Source of the DNA: Heligmosomoides polygyrus polygyrus
Taxonomy: Eukaryota; Nematoda; Chromadorea; Rhabditida; Heligmosomidae
Direction: 5' to 3'
Assembly (NCBI GenBank): GCA_947396885.1
Contig: OX377206.1
Coordinates: 16,491,466 to 16,555,465, forward strand
Length of the DNA: 64,000 nucleotides
Position numbers and translations under genes: made by a program. Below, one piece after another: positions 11,558 to 21,990 of the stretch. The stretch's first letter is position 1. Every line of letters begins with the position of its first letter. Below the pieces are notes generated by a model. It was not told the DNA's origin. It saw nothing but the letters and a program-made list of their open reading frames with translations, and did no database searches.

Positions 11558-11691
11558 GGCCCCGTTTATACTTCGTCGCGGCGCGACGCGATGGCCACGC
11601 AATGAGGCCAAATCGATCGACCGCGTCGCACAATCAATACGGCCACTATACGTGGCGTCGCATCGCGCCGCGACGAAGTATAAACGGGGCC
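11558..11691. mobile_element. MITE family A inserted at the edge of MITE D
   Basis: 134-bp palindrome with ends GGCCCCGTTTATACTTC and its complement, flanked by TAA (11,555-11,557 and 11,692-11,694). It used the right-hand TAA of element D as its target, so D, A and the outer C element form an ordered nest. Confidence 0.87.
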
Positions 11692-12017
11692 TAACACTGT
11701 CGCCGAAGTATAATATAGGCCTATGAACAGATTTCGGCGGCGATCGCTCGGCTTTAATTGATTTGCATGTTTTGCACGGGCGAGCGGCGCCGCCACCCGC
11801 TCCGGTGGCGAGCCGAGCCCCTGCCGGGGGTCGAGCGTTCTACCCCCTCGTCCCCCTGGTCCGCCCACCCCCCCCCCCCCCTTCCTCCTCCCTCCCCAAC
11901 CCCTGGGCTTGCTGGAGAGTCCAGTGGCTGCCTTACGAAATAGTGGAGACGCAGACATTTGCCATGCCTCCATTTAAAGAGCGGGAGGTAGAATGCCACT
12001 CCGCCGTCCCTGTCTTA

Positions 12018-12151
12018 GGCCCCGTTTATACTTCGTCGCGGCGCGACGCGATGGCCACGCAATAAGGCCAAATTGATCGATCGCGTCGCACAATCAATAT
12101 GGCCACTATACGTGGCGTCGCGTCGCGCCGCGACGAAGTATAAACGGGGCC
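12018..12151. mobile_element. MITE family A, copy-1 specific
   Basis: 134-bp palindrome flanked by TTA (12,015-12,017 and 12,152-12,154). Copy 2 has gtccctgccctatggtgaag near 63,118, an empty site, so this insertion is younger than the duplication or was lost from copy 2. Confidence 0.86.
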
Positions 12152-12318
12152 TTACGGTGAAGGATGGGGCCGCGCCGTTGCAGATGAAATGTAGGTGGAG
12201 CGGTATTCCCTACACTGTCTTCAGAAAGGGGCGGAGCAAAGGACGAGATGTCCAGGTCCCTGTCATCACTTGGAGACGTCGCACTTCTAATCACATCCCT
12301 TGACCTGGTAGCGCTATC

Positions 12319-12669
12319 CTAAAAAGATTTCGTTTTTGAGACAAGAGTCAGAATCTTGTACACCACATTTGGAGAAAAGGACTTTTTAGCTGCAGCGCTA
12401 ATGCTTTCTTCAGGACCCGCCCCGTTGCTCAGTGCTAAGGCATCGTCCGTATTTAAGTACTGCAACATCTTAACGAGATACCTCATGACAACAACGCTAT
12501 CATCCGCTGGAAAGTTCTTCAATATAAGGAGAATTGTTTGATCCTTTAAAATGAGAGGGCGATGGACCGATTTTGCGCTTATTTTCAGATAGGCCTTCAA
12601 TGTAAAGACCACCGACTCCTGACAGGAATCACCTAGTCTGTAGTTGTGGCGAAAATGTAAAGAATCCAC
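12319..12669 (-). CDS. Unrecognised coding-like frame, copy 1
   Basis: 116 codons, paired with 63,518-63,874 in copy 2. The two peptides are mostly identical, and the main length difference is six bases in frame (tyrosine-leucine followed by NTDD or SENADD). That suggests past coding constraint. It is rich in leucine, lysine and valine, with no motif I can name with confidence; a distant helical-domain resemblance is not enough for a call. It may be an exon, since the frame ends at a T-rich TAG. Confidence 0.4.
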   Translation of the reverse strand: MDSLHFRHNYRLGDSCQESVVFTLKAYLKISAKSVHRPLILKDQTILLILKNFPADDSVVVMRYLVKMLQYLNTDDALALSNGAGPEESISAAAKKSFSPNVVYKILTLVSKTKSF

Positions 12670-12914
12670 GCCCTTCTCTCAACCGTCTCCACAACCGAAC
12701 TGACTAAAAAATCCTTTGGAGTCCCCATGAGATGCGCTCCCCAATCGTCTCCTACCAGCTGTAAGGTTTTTGGACGACGTCACGCCAATCAACGACGGTT
12801 TCACGCGCTGCGATCTTATCCAGATAGGGCGGCGCGGGTAGGATGGGAAGTGGGCAGCGGGCGGGATCGTGTAGGGAACGAACGTCCCCCCCCCCCCGCC
12901 CCCAGAAGTGTGTG

Positions 12915-13006
12915 TGTACCTTTACAAAACATATTTTCGCTGAGTAGTTGAAAATGGTAGTGTACCTTTACAAAACATATTTTCGCTGAGTAGTTGAAAA
13001 TGGTAC
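12915..13006. repeat. 46-bp tandem duplication
   Basis: Two consecutive near-identical units begin tacctttacaaaacatat at 12,917 and 12,963. It sits at the right side of copy 1, after a poly-C tract. No gene is visible from here to 13,494. Confidence 0.85.
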
Positions 13007-13494
13007 CACTGTTTTGAATTCCTTAAAAAATAAGGATATCGACCTTCTGGGGAGTCTCCAAAGCAACTGAACGATTATTGGATGCTTCAACCTCCACTAC
13101 TCCTTAATTCCTAACGGTGCCGGCAGAGGTGGTCAAACGAGGCTGTGGTCGCTTAGAATGAAGAGAACTAGGATACAATATCATTACGTTATTCAAAATC
13201 CTCGAAGGCCCTAACAATGCCATTACCAGACAAAGCGGGGCAAGACTATCGGTTCCGTAGCGGAAAGCCAGGTCAGAACGAGCTTTTTTACCACAAAACC
13301 TTGCGGTTGTTCATTCCCCTAATGAGGGACGGAGCGCTATAGGTACCCATAAGTAGTTTCAGAGAGTATCTTGTCGTTACAACATTCATAAATCTCAATT
13401 CTGAATCTCGTTTGATAACTTCCGCTCGTCTCAGACCTTTTAACTGCGTTCTTGTCGCTAATTGGTAGTTTTCTTTTTGTGTTGTTTGTGTATC

Positions 13495-14490
13495 ACCTGT
13501 CGTCCCGTTGATCATCAAGCTGCTCGAGGTGGCGCCAGCATCGTCTCCATTCGTCCCTGTCGCGTGCCAGTGTACTCTAATTGATCCTCCTCACTCATGA
13601 AGCACGAAGAGCGCCACATCGTTCGTTCAGGGCTTTCACGAAGAAGTCCGACCAACGCGTTCGTGGGCGTCCTGGTATCGTGAGCCGGGCTTCGATGATC
13701 GCTTCAGTTTCGATAGTGTCGAATGACTTCTTCAGATCGATAAACGTAAGGCACAGCGGCAGCTTGAACTCTCGCAACACCTCGATGAGCTTAGTAATGG
13801 TGTGTATGTGGTCGATGCAGTCCAACGTTCGCAGCATTCGCTCTGCGTTTCTGCTTCTCGGTGTTATGAACACGATGTCGTCAGCGAAGCGAAGATGATG
13901 TAGTTGCCGGCCGTCAACCTTTACTCCCATGTCTTCCCATTCTAGTTCGAGCATGACGTTTTAGAGGATTGCGCTGAAGAGCTTCGGGGATATGGTATCC
14001 CCCTGCCGAACCCCTCTCTTTACGTCGATGACGACGTCGTTGTAGAATGGTAAGATCTTGGTCGTGAATCCACTGTACAGATCTCGAAGGACTCTGGTGT
14101 ACTCAGTAGGAACACCCTGAGTGAGCAGGGCGTCGACGACCGCTTCAGTTTCGACTGAGTCGAATGCCTTCTTCAGGTCGATGAACGTAAGGCACAGCGG
14201 CAGCTTGAACTCTCGCGACACCTCGATGAGCTTCGTAATGATGTGTATGTGGTCGATCGAGCTGAATCCTCTCCGATTTCCTGCTCGTTCACATCACTGT
14301 CCATCGTCCAGCGTTCGGCTGATCCTATTCAGGATGACTCGTGTAAACAGCTTGTAGACTATGGACAGCAGGCAGTTGGGGCGATAGTTGCAGATGTCGT
14401 GCATTGTACAGCAAGACAGTCTTGCTGGTCTTCCACTGGGATGGCGTGCATTCGACAGGTAGCGTGTGAAGAGCCGCGCCAGGGTGTTGA
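13495..14490 (-). pseudogene. Scrambled RTE reverse transcriptase fragment
   Basis: Read on the minus strand, the order relative to the 5,241-8,659 element is: fingers and palm (14,490 to 13,961), the FADDI box and following AERML (about 13,954-13,830), then a second copy of the upstream DHIHTITKLIE to FIDLKKSFDT part (about 13,823-13,690), then the C-terminal [16 protein letters not shown] part, ending at the normal RTE 3' end near 13,495. The two copies of the palm segment differ in sequence, so they were not made by a simple local duplication. Confidence 0.85.
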
Positions 14491-14899
14491 TGAGCTGTAT
14501 CTAAGACTTTATCTAGAGCATACTGATGATGATCATCATCAACGAGCTCTGGATAAGGTCTACAGAAGCGATTGTATACCGTGCATGTCGTTATTCAAAA
14601 CCCTTTTCTGTGTGTGGGTAACATTTTGTGTAGCCAAAGTTGGAGAGTAACACAGTGACTAAAGTGTGCCCTACCCACTGACAAGGGAAGAGTCTGAAGC
14701 GCACATATGTCTGAACGGGGAAAGCGAGATATGTAGGGAGACAATTCCCACCCCACAATTAGTCAAAATGTGTTTCTTTGTTGCCAAGTTATTAAACCTA
14801 AGTAGTATCAGGTCCTTGAAGTCACAATAGAATCGGCGTCTCACGAGTTCTAGGGTCTCTTGTACGCCCGCGATGCCACAGCTGGCAAGTGGTTCGGAG

Positions 14900-16346
14900 C
14901 AGGGGTGCACATTTAACGATTAACGATTTAACGGATTTAACGAATTAACGGCATTTTTCGTTAAAATTTGGCTTAACTACCTAACGGAAATTTTTAAAAA
15001 TTTAACGGAATTTTTAACGGACTTTTTTCTCAGTGAGTTTATCACATTTGCCCTTAGTCTTCACTAATGTTGCAGGTCTCATCCTCCCTATTAGGACTGT
15101 TTCTAAAAGAACTATTGAGATCAGCAAGAATATTTTAATGTTTTCATGAATATGGTTTGAATTTTAAAAAAATTAAATGCATTTCGTGTGCGCGAGTGGC
15201 GCAGTTGGAGGAGATGCCGACTGTCGCGTGCCCCGATACCAGGTTTCTGGTTTGGATTTCCCGCCCAGGCCAACCAAGCCTTCCATCCCTCCGAGGTGAA
15301 TTGGTACCAGACTTGTCTCTTGTTCATCGGCTGGCCACCGCAAGTCATTGATCATTGTACGCCCAAATACGCATTCAACCCGCCTCTACATCCCGTAGAA
15401 GTAGAATGTGGTGGGGATAGTGACTGAGTAATGCCGCTCTTTATCCTTCTAACCTTTGATGCATTTTGGACCTAGAAGTTTCTTCGCCAAGCTTACAAGC
15501 ACGCCAATGAATCCACAAAGATACTGGTCTAACCTCCTCGTAAGATATGCCTATCCTCACCTGGCCATGCTTATCACAGAATAATTTTGCCCGCCACCTG
15601 GAACGTCCTGACGGAAAGAATGTTTTCGCTCGCTGGACATATTTTAAACGATTTTAGAAAACGCTAATGTTAAAAATTATGAAAGCTGCTTTTTCTGAAC
15701 GTTAACACTTCACGACGCAGCACACCTTTTCGGCAGTGTAGGGCCGTGTGACACGATATCGTGTCACAGTCTCGACGTTGCAAAAAATGGATTGGTCCCA
15801 CACACCGGGCACTCGAAAATCGTGCGTTCGACAATGTGTTCGCATTCTACTGATAGGCTTTTAATTGTATCTTTATTAAATCATTTCTATAATTAATGGG
15901 GTAATGCCGGCATCGAGATTGTATATGCTCGTAGAACAGTCACTCGAAACGGTTTCGCAAAAAAAGAAAGGGGAACTACGGGTTTTGCCTGATCGCACAT
16001 TTTAAGATGCCTTGTTGGTGAGCATCTTGCATGGTAATTCCATACCTCTCTTGTTCCACACCCTGTAGATAATTTGTTACAGAAGGCTTATTTAATTTTC
16101 TGTGCTTGATGACGATGAACTGTTTTTTTATATTGCAAAGTTACACTCCGTCACTTGAACTTCAGCTGTTGACCTCATGAAGTCGAAACGTGTTAGGTTT
16201 TCCTTGATTTTTTTGCTTAAAAGGACGGTTTGCAGCTAATTTTACTTTTTAACAAAATTTAACGATTTACCGGAAACTTAACGAAAATTTTCCGTTAAAA
16301 AATTTCGTTAAAAAATTTAACGCACAGAATTTTGTGTGCACCCCTG
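14900..16346. mobile_element. Non-autonomous hAT element, 1.45 kb
   Basis: Ends CAGGGGTGCACA and TGTGCACCCCTG are inverted repeats of hAT type. Flanks GTTCGGAG (14,892-14,899) and GTACGGAG (16,347-16,354) agree at 7 of 8 bases, the expected 8-bp target duplication. Subterminal regions are rich in TTTAACG repeats. It holds a tRNA-like SINE (15,188-15,350) and no transposase. Relatives are at 27,379 and 45,222. Confidence 0.87.
15188..15350 (+). repeat. tRNA-derived SINE-like unit
   Basis: Box A-like GTGGCGCAGTTGG and box B-like GGTTTGGATTTCCC are spaced as in a tRNA promoter, followed by a tail (ccaagccttccatccctcc) shared with the inverted copy at about 60,250-60,400. Cloverleaf pairing is poor, so it is not a tRNA gene. 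Confidence 0.6.
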
Positions 16347-16488
16347 GTACGGAGCGCAGTGGATAGTGACGTTGCTTGGCTAAAATATGAAACGAGGTAT
16401 GTGGACCCAATTGGCCTAAACGGCCATCGATACAACCCCTCCCTTATCTTTGCTACATACGTGGAGCTACTATACCCCGAAGGAAGAA

Positions 16489-16584
16489 TTTGAGTATACG
16501 GCTATACCGTCAGGTGCTACCGGCCAGATTCAGCCAGTCGACGTGGGCTTCTTCAATTACATGAAGCCATATGAGATTGTGTAG
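16489..16584 (+). pseudogene. DDE-superfamily transposase fragment
   Basis: A 31-codon open piece contains IPSGATGQIQPVDVGFFNYM, resembling the IPAG-T-QPLDVGFF segment near the last catalytic Asp of pogo/Tigger-type DDE endonucleases. It ends in TAG. No other domain is intact. It lies inside the long-TIR transposon and probably encoded its mobility protein. Confidence 0.6.
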
Positions 16585-17680
16585 CGATTTCACCCCACGT
16601 TATTGCGCACAACCTCCCTTTTGACCTGCAAACAGGGACAACATTCTGTAGGTAGGTGTCGAAGTTGCGGGTAGCTGAGAAAGAACGGATTTGTTATAAT
16701 GACATTGAAGGTCGTGTTGCTGGTGTAGGTTTTTCCCGAGGCCATTCGTCCATCTAGGGAAGCAAACTGTGAGGAACCTGTAGCCTTTATACGCCGTCCG
16801 TATTGTGACCAGTGGTTCTTCTTCATGCACGTTGTTCCTGTGTATCACTGATGTTGAACGTTTATACATCCTTATGTTGAATACCACAGCATGCAGCTGG
16901 AAAATTAGGCAAAAACCCTTTGAAAATGGTATAGACGTCAACATCCCAACCAATCAGTTGAAATTCAGAAACACATAAGCGCGAGAGAATCGAACCCCAA
17001 CCTCCCTTGCATAAAACAGCACCACTATCCAGTGCGCCCCTAGCCACTTGTTCCCAGTCGCATCGCAGGCATAGAAGAGACCCCAGAACTCGTGAGGAGC
17101 CGATTCCATTGTGGCTCCAAGAATCATCCATTCCTTGGGTTTAACGCTGTGCAAAAAGAAATACATTATTGCACTAATTGAGGGGTGTGGATTCATCCTA
17201 TATGATTCGCTCTTCCCATCCTGACATGCGCTTCAGACCCTTCCCTTGTGAGGGAGATGCCTTTAAGATTCTATGATTAGAGGGGACGTTTTCCGTTTCG
17301 TATCTGGAAAATAAGGCCATCTCAAGATGTGGGGTGTCTTCGTTTTAACGAGCGAAATTTAAAAAAATTTCTTGCCATATTGCTAATAGGAGGGGACGAG
17401 TACCGATTTATTCAAATATTAGTCTGATATATGGCCTTTTACACTGACGGGAACCGAATCGCTATTCGTCCCCATCCATCATCAACAAAGAAACGAAGAG
17501 AATGTCGGTATTTGGGCCATCTTAAGATGACTCGCATTTTATAGATCTCTCACCTAATGCCCAGGGGCAATCTTCCAGCCGGCTGCCCTTCATTAGCACT
17601 TTTCATAGGGATTTTGCGTTACTTTACTTCATTGAGACGTGAACAGACAACGTAAAAAGTCCAGAAAAAACAAATAAACC

Positions 17681-18691
17681 AAGGATCTCACTCAATAGAG
17701 TGCCTTCGGGATGTCTTGTCAAGAGGGATCTCGGACCGCCTGTCGTAGGGCCACGTGGCACGTATCCGGGTAGTGGGTAAGAGTCAAATTAGCGAAACAA
17801 ATGCGACCATGTACTGCCCAGAGACGCAGGTGGGATGCAGGGGATGGACTCTTGCTCCTTGTTCCTCTGAACATGCGACAACAGGAGAGTAGGCGGTGTT
17901 GGTGTCCTTGTCAACACGCACTTGGCCATGAACATCGACTCGCATGAGTCTCTGACAAGCCGAATAGGAGGTCTGCGGCTGAAGAGATGTGGCTCCATAC
18001 CAGCTTTGACTGTGTGTATGCTCCTACCTTCGTCTACGACGACGAAGACGTTGAAGCCTTTTACGTGAAGCTAAAGAGATTCTATCAAAAAGATCTAACC
18101 TTCTACAAGCTGATCGGATTTCGACAACAAGGTCGGGCCACGAAGGTCACTGGAAGAGCTTCACATAGGAACTCACGATTTGGAGTGGAACGAGCAAGGC
18201 GAAAGGCTGTTTGAGTTCATCATGTCTACCAAGCCCATCCATGGAAACTCACAGTTCCAGAAGCCTCCCTCCCCACGACGGACCTGGGAATCCTCCGTTG
18301 GCCAGTTCCACAACGAGATCGACCACATCATCTTCAATCGCAAGGATGTATTGGCTGACCGACGTTTCCGTTGTCGCCAAGTTCAACACGGGATCGGACT
18401 ACGGCCTCTTTCGCGCGAGGTTACGCTTTTCGCGTCAAGGAGAGGAGACCGCGAAGTTCAAGAAGAGGATTCCCAGCACGACCATCAAGTGGAACTTTAC
18501 ACCTTCTCACTGGCCTTTGGGAAGAACCCGTCATGAACAGTGACGAAGAATACGATCGCTCCATGCGCCATCTCCGCGATAGTGCTAAGGGAGCAAAGAG
18601 CTTGTAGACCACCAAGAGGCGTCTACCTCCGGAAACTCTCGAGCTGATACGCGAGCGCGGAGCAGCACGAGCGTCGGACAACTACCAACTG
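17681..18691 (+). pseudogene. RTE fragment, 5' half
   Basis: Begins like the 5' end of the RTE at 5,241 (ggatctcactcaatagagtgcc), has an internal deletion near 17,855, then follows the endonuclease region with several frameshifts up to the sequence equivalent of about 6,815. The match stops at a TTCGAA-type repeat and resumes at 19,545. Confidence 0.88.
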
Positions 18692-18692
18692 T

Positions 18693-18815
18693 ACTTATGC
18701 TCTCGCAAAAATTTCAAATAATCGAATAGTTCCGAATACTGAAAATTTTCGAGCATTCGAAATCGAATATATTTAAAGAACGAGGTTTTTTGAATATTTG
18801 AATTCGAATACAATC
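18693..18815. repeat. Relic of TTCGAA-type element
   Basis: Starts TATGCTCTCGCAAAA, matching the right end of the insertion at 32,659-36,724 (TTTTGCGAGAGCACAA in reverse), and contains several attcgaat-type units but no clear 41-bp array. Confidence 0.6.
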
Positions 18816-18884
18816 GAAAAACGAGATTGCTGTGATCATGAGAAAGCGTAATAACAACAAACTAATACATATGTGCAAAAGTTT

Positions 18885-19200
18885 CGGCAGTACGCGGACT
18901 CGAACTTAAAACACCTCAGGTGTGCTCCTATGAGGCGTCCCTCCTACCAACTGCGCCGCCGAAGCACACCTTGTAGGGTATGCGTAGGGGTTGAGGATAG
19001 TTGCGCGCACGCTTTCAGACCTCCTTTTCACGTCTTCAAAAAGCGCTCAGCAAAAACTAACCGTGATTCTGAACTCCGCTCAAGGGCCCTACATCCGGTC
19101 AAAATAGCATCGCAAAAGCTCACCTTGGCTTGGGAACCTTTCCTTGTAAGAGCAGAGGGACGAGGAGTTCGGGAAGACAGTCCGATGAGTTGAGCGACCG
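18885..19200 (-). repeat. tRNA-like unit and dispersed repeat
   Basis: The complement of 18,885-18,965 pairs over a seven-base acceptor-like stem (TTCGGCG with TGCCGAA) and has GTTCGAGTCC as box B, but the T stem does not pair. About 19,020-19,200 on the minus strand matches the ggtgagcttttgcgatgc repeat at 2,043-2,160 and 59,480-59,600. The tRNA-like part is probably a SINE head. Confidence 0.5.
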
Positions 19201-19544
19201 CACCGGAGACGAGCGCCGGCAATGAATGAACCGAGCTTCCGTGACGCTGCCGTGGATGGTGATGCCACGTGGCCGGAGGTTGTGCAGAGAGGCTCGGCTG
19301 AGAGTAACGGTTTCGTCCACGACTGCACTGCCTTACGTGTCCAGACAGGAGGTCAAGGCCTCCTGTTCCTTAAGCACAACCATTTAAATAACGACAAATC
19401 TCCAAGTTTGCAGTTCTAGTGGCTTCTTTCAGTAGGAGCGTGATAAACCAACCAATTTAGAAAGTTTGCGCCAGATTGGCGCAATGTTTGAAGTTTGTAT
19501 ACGATTGACTTTAAGAACGGGAATTCCGTTGAGTTGTGGTACTC

Positions 19545-20140
19545 CAGCTTCCTGTCTCTAGGTCTCGAAGTAAACATGGCCAACGACCGAGTGCCAGAGC
19601 TGGGCAGGAGGAAACGAGCGGCTTGAGTAGCTTGCAAGAGCGTCGAAGAAGTCGTGAAGAAGGCGGAGAACGTCCGGTTCCATGCCCTCCTATTCGACTC
19701 CACTGTTCCTCCTACCCTAACATACTCTTCAGAGACGTGGGCCATACTAAAGCAGGATGAACACGCGGTCAGCGTCGCACAGCGTGGAATCAAGAGGACG
19801 ATGCTCGGAGTGACATGACTCACGCAAGTGAGAGAAGGCCTCCGGAGTTCCGAACTTCGTCGACGTTCGAAGATCAGAGACGCTGTCGTGTCGCTGCCAA
19901 GTCGTCGAAAATTACCTGGGGCGGCCGTAACGCGCTTCGCAGACACCTGCTGAACGAGAGCCGTCATCGACTTGGATTTTGTCAAGAGAACACCAGAAAG
20001 CAAACCAACGCGTTGGATAGACTTTTTCGTGAAAACCCTGAACGAACGGTATGACGTTGTTCGGGTCCCTTGAGCGAGGAGGACTCATTGGAGCACTCCG
20101 GCATGCGACAGGGACGAACGGAGACGCTGCTGGCGCCGTT
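19545..20140 (+). pseudogene. RTE fragment, 3' half
   Basis: Resumes at the equivalent of about 8,010 of the full RTE and runs through the C-terminal region with multiple stops and frameshifts (for example tgacatgactc, and a deletion near 19,975). About 1.2 kb of the element is missing between the halves and is replaced by 18,692-19,544. Confidence 0.85.
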
Positions 20141-21990
20141 AAGTCATATATGCGTACCTTTTTATGGGTTCATTTGTTTTTTCTCAGTTTTATTGGAAGC
20201 GTTTTCGAGGTGTTTAGACAGAGGAAAGATCGAGGATAGCGACAATGTTCATTTTTAAGATACAAAACAACACAACAATCAAACCTTTCTTCAGCAAATT
20301 AACTCTGGTATTCGTTTTCAGAAGACGCTATGTGACCAGGGATAATTGCAATGCAATGCTTAAATTATTTTTCGCTTAGATGACGTCAGAAATAGGGTCA
20401 CATATATCATAGACGACACGATAGGACAATAGGCTTGCACCAATTCCTTTAATGCGTTTTTTTTTAATCTTTACCTTTGTGCATGGGTAGTCAAATAAGA
20501 AGAAGCAACAAACTACTAAAAACCAATCAAAGGCGTAGTTAGTGATAACAGAGCGTTTAACACTGCAGAAATCAATCGGCCTCGAACGCGGTAAACCGCG
20601 AAGAGTCCTCTTGGAGATAATAGTCAATTAGCGTTCTGAATCGCCGTATTGTGTTAGGTAAATGTCGTTCCTGGAAAGCTTCAAGGAATCAGTGACAGCA
20701 GAACAGTTCAAAAATGGTGCATTGCATCACATCTCGTTATATTATTGCCCTTAATTTCATTTCGTTACATTTCATTAGAAACACTACCTTCAACTTCAGC
20801 CCCCTTATTTGACTACTTGTGATCCGCGCATTGATTTATTCTAAAAAGCAAAGGAAACATGAAAATACCGTTAATAGTACTCAGCCATATCCTACGACAT
20901 GGCGTGAAAATATGTGATTACACCTGTATTGATCAGTTCGGCTGCCTAATCGATATGCAAAGGTATCGTTTTCAATCACTCAAGCATGTAAATCCTTCAA
21001 ATAGGTGTAGGTCAAGCAGACCACTGTGCAAATTTCGCCTTAAAATATGGAAAGGGATGCAAACCTTGCTCGAGCTCTTGCCATTATTGATCTCAGAAGC
21101 ACTGCAAAAATAGGACTATTGCGCAACGATCGGCACGGATGACGATGTATAAATCAACATTCATCTATTTTGACTCAGGTTTCAAGCCGAATATCTGAAA
21201 TGAAACACACTCGAGGTGCATTAAAGAGAAGTTTAAATATTTGTATGAAATCTTTTTTTCATAAAGGATTAAGCACACAATAGAAAATCTCTACCGTAGA
21301 ACAACACAGCTGAAATTCTTATGCTCAGCACCTGATTAATCGAAGGAAAACGGCAATAATTTTGAACTGAACGCATCTTGATTCACAGAACTGAATGAGG
21401 AAAAACATAATGAGACACTAAACCTACCTATAAGCTGAGATGGCTCATGGAAGCATGTAATGAAATTCGATTATTCAAGTCGGAGCTTCTGGAATAATCT
21501 AAAATATATTTGTACTGAGTGAAATGTGCGACTTCGACTACAAAACGAAAACTTTATAAACCAAAAATATCTCACCTCCCTAAAATGCCCTCCGACCAAA
21601 TAGAGGTTATTGGAAGACTTGAGATTTATACATGAAAACCCACCGTGAACTTAACACGAACAAGAGATTTCCTGAAGATATTGGACATATTTAGCCACTG
21701 TTTCTACAACGTAGTGTACATTCAGGAAGCTTCGAATGACAAATACGGCTTACGTACCAGAAAATCTTCTAAGGAAGTCCTATGATCAGCGACCGACTGC
21801 ACTAGTGAGCTCAGTAAGGAAGTACGGCGATCGTTCAACACAAGAAAGGAGTCTCTCGATATCCCGTGTAGAATGTGGGTGAATGACGTGATTTCGATGC
21901 TGAAACACTTTCCGTTGTTTTTCGAGCTGCGTTAGAATTCCAACTGATGCGCACTAGATGTGTGCCCACAGAAATTCTTGATTCCATAGA
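20141..21990. other. AT-rich stretch without recognised gene
   Basis: Short open frames only. A segment near 20,820-21,115 resembles 23,930-24,400 (shared cttgctcgagctcttgcc-like text), so it is a dispersed repeat or decayed exon pair. I see no RNA gene or transposase. Confidence 0.4.

Larger units (their letters stand above)
11152..11721. mobile_element. Palindromic MITE family C split by two nested MITEs
   Basis: The outer element begins GGCCTATGTTAC after TAT (11,149) and ends TATAGGCC before TAT (11,722). Its uninterrupted partner in copy 2 is 62,902-63,020. The interruption 11,217-11,691 starts and ends at TAA, and copy 2 has cccgcgTAAcactg with a single TAA. That is a directly observed empty site with a 3-bp target duplication. 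Confidence 0.85.
1..12798. repeat. Large duplicated segment, copy 1
   Basis: Positions 1 onward match 54,924 onward in the same orientation, and the match resumes piecewise to about 12,798, which pairs with the window end. Substitutions are sparse. Differences are mostly discrete insertions or deletions: the Helitron-like block 3,706-10,292 and the MITEs at 11,220-11,691 and 12,018-12,151 occur only here. About 735 bp found in copy 2 (59,600-60,338) is missing near 2,162. Between the landmarks I see no complete gene. The left limit lies outside the window. Confidence 0.93.
14680..17250. mobile_element. DNA transposon with long terminal inverted repeats, copy 1
   Basis: The left arm begins ACAAGGGAAGAGTCTGAAGC near 14,681, and the right end (about 17,250) is its reverse complement. 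The arms match through the conserved tcacgagttc...cgcgatgccac region for several hundred bases. The left arm is split by a hAT element (14,900-16,346). The interior retains a DDE transposase remnant. A related element lies at 25,767-26,950. Confidence 0.75.

Noticed and set aside
12319..12669. RhoGAP-type domain
   Set aside because: A loose resemblance to the last helices of that fold, but no catalytic Arg region or diagnostic motif is visible.
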